Assembly: GCF_002797735.1 (NCBI RefSeq)
Contig: NZ_PGFG01000001.1
Coordinates: 1,054,001 to 1,118,000 of the forward strand
From: Thermoflavifilum aggregans
GTDB taxonomy: Bacteria; Bacteroidota; Bacteroidia; Chitinophagales; Chitinophagaceae
Direction: 5' to 3'
DNA length: 64,000 nt
Part shown: piece by piece, positions 63,136-64,000 of the stretch
Numbering within the stretch: position 1 is the first letter of the stretch
Layout of the letters: each line of letters begins with the position of its first letter
Notes under the pieces: generated by a model
Database searches by the model: none
The model's input: the letters and a program-made list of their open reading frames with translations, nothing else
What the model was told of the DNA's origin: nothing
Position numbers and translations under genes: made by a program

Positions 63136-64000
63136 TCAGACTGTTTGCATCAGATTTTGAAAAGCCAGCAAAGCCTCGCCTGCAATAAACACACTGCCGC
63201 ACACCAACACCATATCTTCAGGTTTTGCCTGTTGCAGGGCTGCCGTGCAGGCTTCACCTACGGTAGCATATACATGTCCGCTGAGGCCATAGGTTTGGGC
63301 AAGCTGGGCAAGGGCGTTGGCTTGCAGCGCGCGGGGCAGCTGCGCCTGGGTAAAGTAGTAACGGGCGTGCAAAGGAAATTGCTTTAATGCAGCAGCCACA
63401 TCTTTATCTTTTACGAATCCGGTGATGATATGCAGCTGTTGGAAATGCTGCATGGCTGTTTGTTGCATTACTTCAGCTATACCTGCTTCATTATGGGCTA
63501 CATCCACAACCACAAGCGGATGTGTTTTTACCACATCCCATCGCCCTCTTAATCCCGTCAGCTGCTTTACCTGCGAAAGAGCTGCAAGTATATGCCCTGA
63601 TGTAATCTGCCGATAATGCCCGGCTGTATGTGCGAGGAACACATCCATGGCGGTAAGTACGGTAGCAATATTTTTTTGTTGGTAAATGCCGGTTAAATCC
63701 GGGTGGCAATACCATTCGCGGTTGTCGGTCAATGATTTCAGAATCCAGGGATGATGAGCAATCCCCGCCTTTACCTGCCAGAGTTCAGTTGCCAGATACA
63801 GAGGGCTGTTGCAGGCACGGGCTTTTTCAGTAAACACAGGGAAAGTTTCCGGATGATATTCGCCAATGACCACCGGAACGGATGGTTTGATAATGCCGGC
63901 TTTTTCGCCTGCTATGGCAGGAAGGGTGTTACCCAGCAAATGCTGATGGTCAAAACTGATATTGGTGATGATGCTTAGCTCGGGCATGAGAATATTGGTG
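63136..64000 (-). CDS. folC: Folylpolyglutamate synthase / dihydrofolate synthase, C-terminal part
   Basis: The frame is open past the right edge, so the start and the N-terminal ATP-binding loop are missing. Visible: NILMPELSIITNISFDHQHLLG (the FolC core strand, with preceding residues typical of a start further on), GEKAGIIKPSVPVVIGEY, LRGRWDVVKTHPLVVVDVAHNEAGI with the conserved His and Asn, and VLVCGSVFIAGEALLAFQNLM near the end. It adds glutamate to folate and, in bifunctional forms, joins dihydropteroate with glutamate. It is on the same strand as the esterase gene, 82 bp apart. Confidence 0.93.
   Translation of the reverse strand, partial: TNILMPELSIITNISFDHQHLLGNTLPAIAGEKAGIIKPSVPVVIGEYHPETFPVFTEKARACNSPLYLATELWQVKAGIAHHPWILKSLTDNREWYCHPDLTGIYQQKNIATVLTAMDVFLAHTAGHYRQITSGHILAALSQVKQLTGLRGRWDVVKTHPLVVVDVAHNEAGIAEVMQQTAMQHFQQLHIITGFVKDKDVAAALKQFPLHARYYFTQAQLPRALQANALAQLAQTYGLSGHVYATVGEACTAALQQAKPEDMVLVCGSVFIAGEALLAFQNLMQTV

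Noticed and set aside
1-64000. CRISPR arrays, insertion sequences, rRNA genes, prophage
   Set aside because: No regularly spaced repeats, transposase or integrase frames, rRNA sequence or phage structural genes were seen on reading the window.

Overview
The window looks like chromosomal DNA from a Bacteroidota of the order Chitinophagales (family Chitinophagaceae is the best guess; the genus cannot be fixed from sequence alone). The reasons are the PUR-family DUF3276 protein, DUF6089 and DUF2141 proteins, a fused SecDF, a LuxE-like acyl-protein synthetase, the scarcity of Shine-Dalgarno motifs at starts, and repeated TAnnTTTG boxes (the Bacteroidota -7 promoter element) just upstream of many genes. 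Gene density is high and almost everything is housekeeping or catabolic.

Region 1-2150 holds the first codons of a TolC-type protein, a PepSY-like secreted protein and a secreted NHL/SMP-30-like propeller, all on the minus strand. Region 2168-15505 is one plus-strand operon for pectin-derived sugars: exported GH28 and GH105 enzymes, then uxaB, uxaA, uxaC, kduD, kduI, kdgK, kdgA and an ExuT-type transporter. Together these take polygalacturonate ends and unsaturated uronates to pyruvate plus glyceraldehyde-3-phosphate. A mannonate dehydratase gene (uxuA) for the glucuronate branch lies apart near 51 kb.

Region 15.5-30 kb has a sugar N-acetyltransferase, pyrB, a DUF6089 outer-membrane protein, a tripartite RND efflux operon (tolC-like, acrA-like, acrB-like), trhO, a class A penicillin-binding protein and pgi. 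Region 30-45 kb has a PUR-domain nucleic-acid-binding protein, a half-size ABC exporter with a degenerate Walker B, purC, a methionine group (metZ, an osmC-like gene, metX), a GT-C-type membrane protein, prfB with its programmed +1 frameshift, prpC-prpB, dnaK and argS. Region 45-64 kb has an AcvB/VirJ-like hydrolase, lipB, a LuxE-like gene, uxuA, the tRNA-Arg locus, cutC, an SDR gene, secDF, a Gfo/Idh/MocA oxidoreductase, pyrR, a multi-PAS sensor without an ATPase domain, holA, a lipoprotein esterase and the start-less end of folC.

The most unusual locus is 51.5-52.1 kb. A 91-codon GIY-YIG nuclease gene starts in a broken tRNA-Arg copy and ends inside the intact tRNA-Arg(UCU), using the D-loop TAG of the tRNA as its stop codon. 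A 208-bp stretch (nuclease 3' part plus tRNA 5' part) is repeated perfectly upstream. There the tRNA copy carries a perfect 20-bp palindrome in its D-loop and is cut off before the T arm. This looks like a small tRNA-associated mobile unit caught after a recent duplication.
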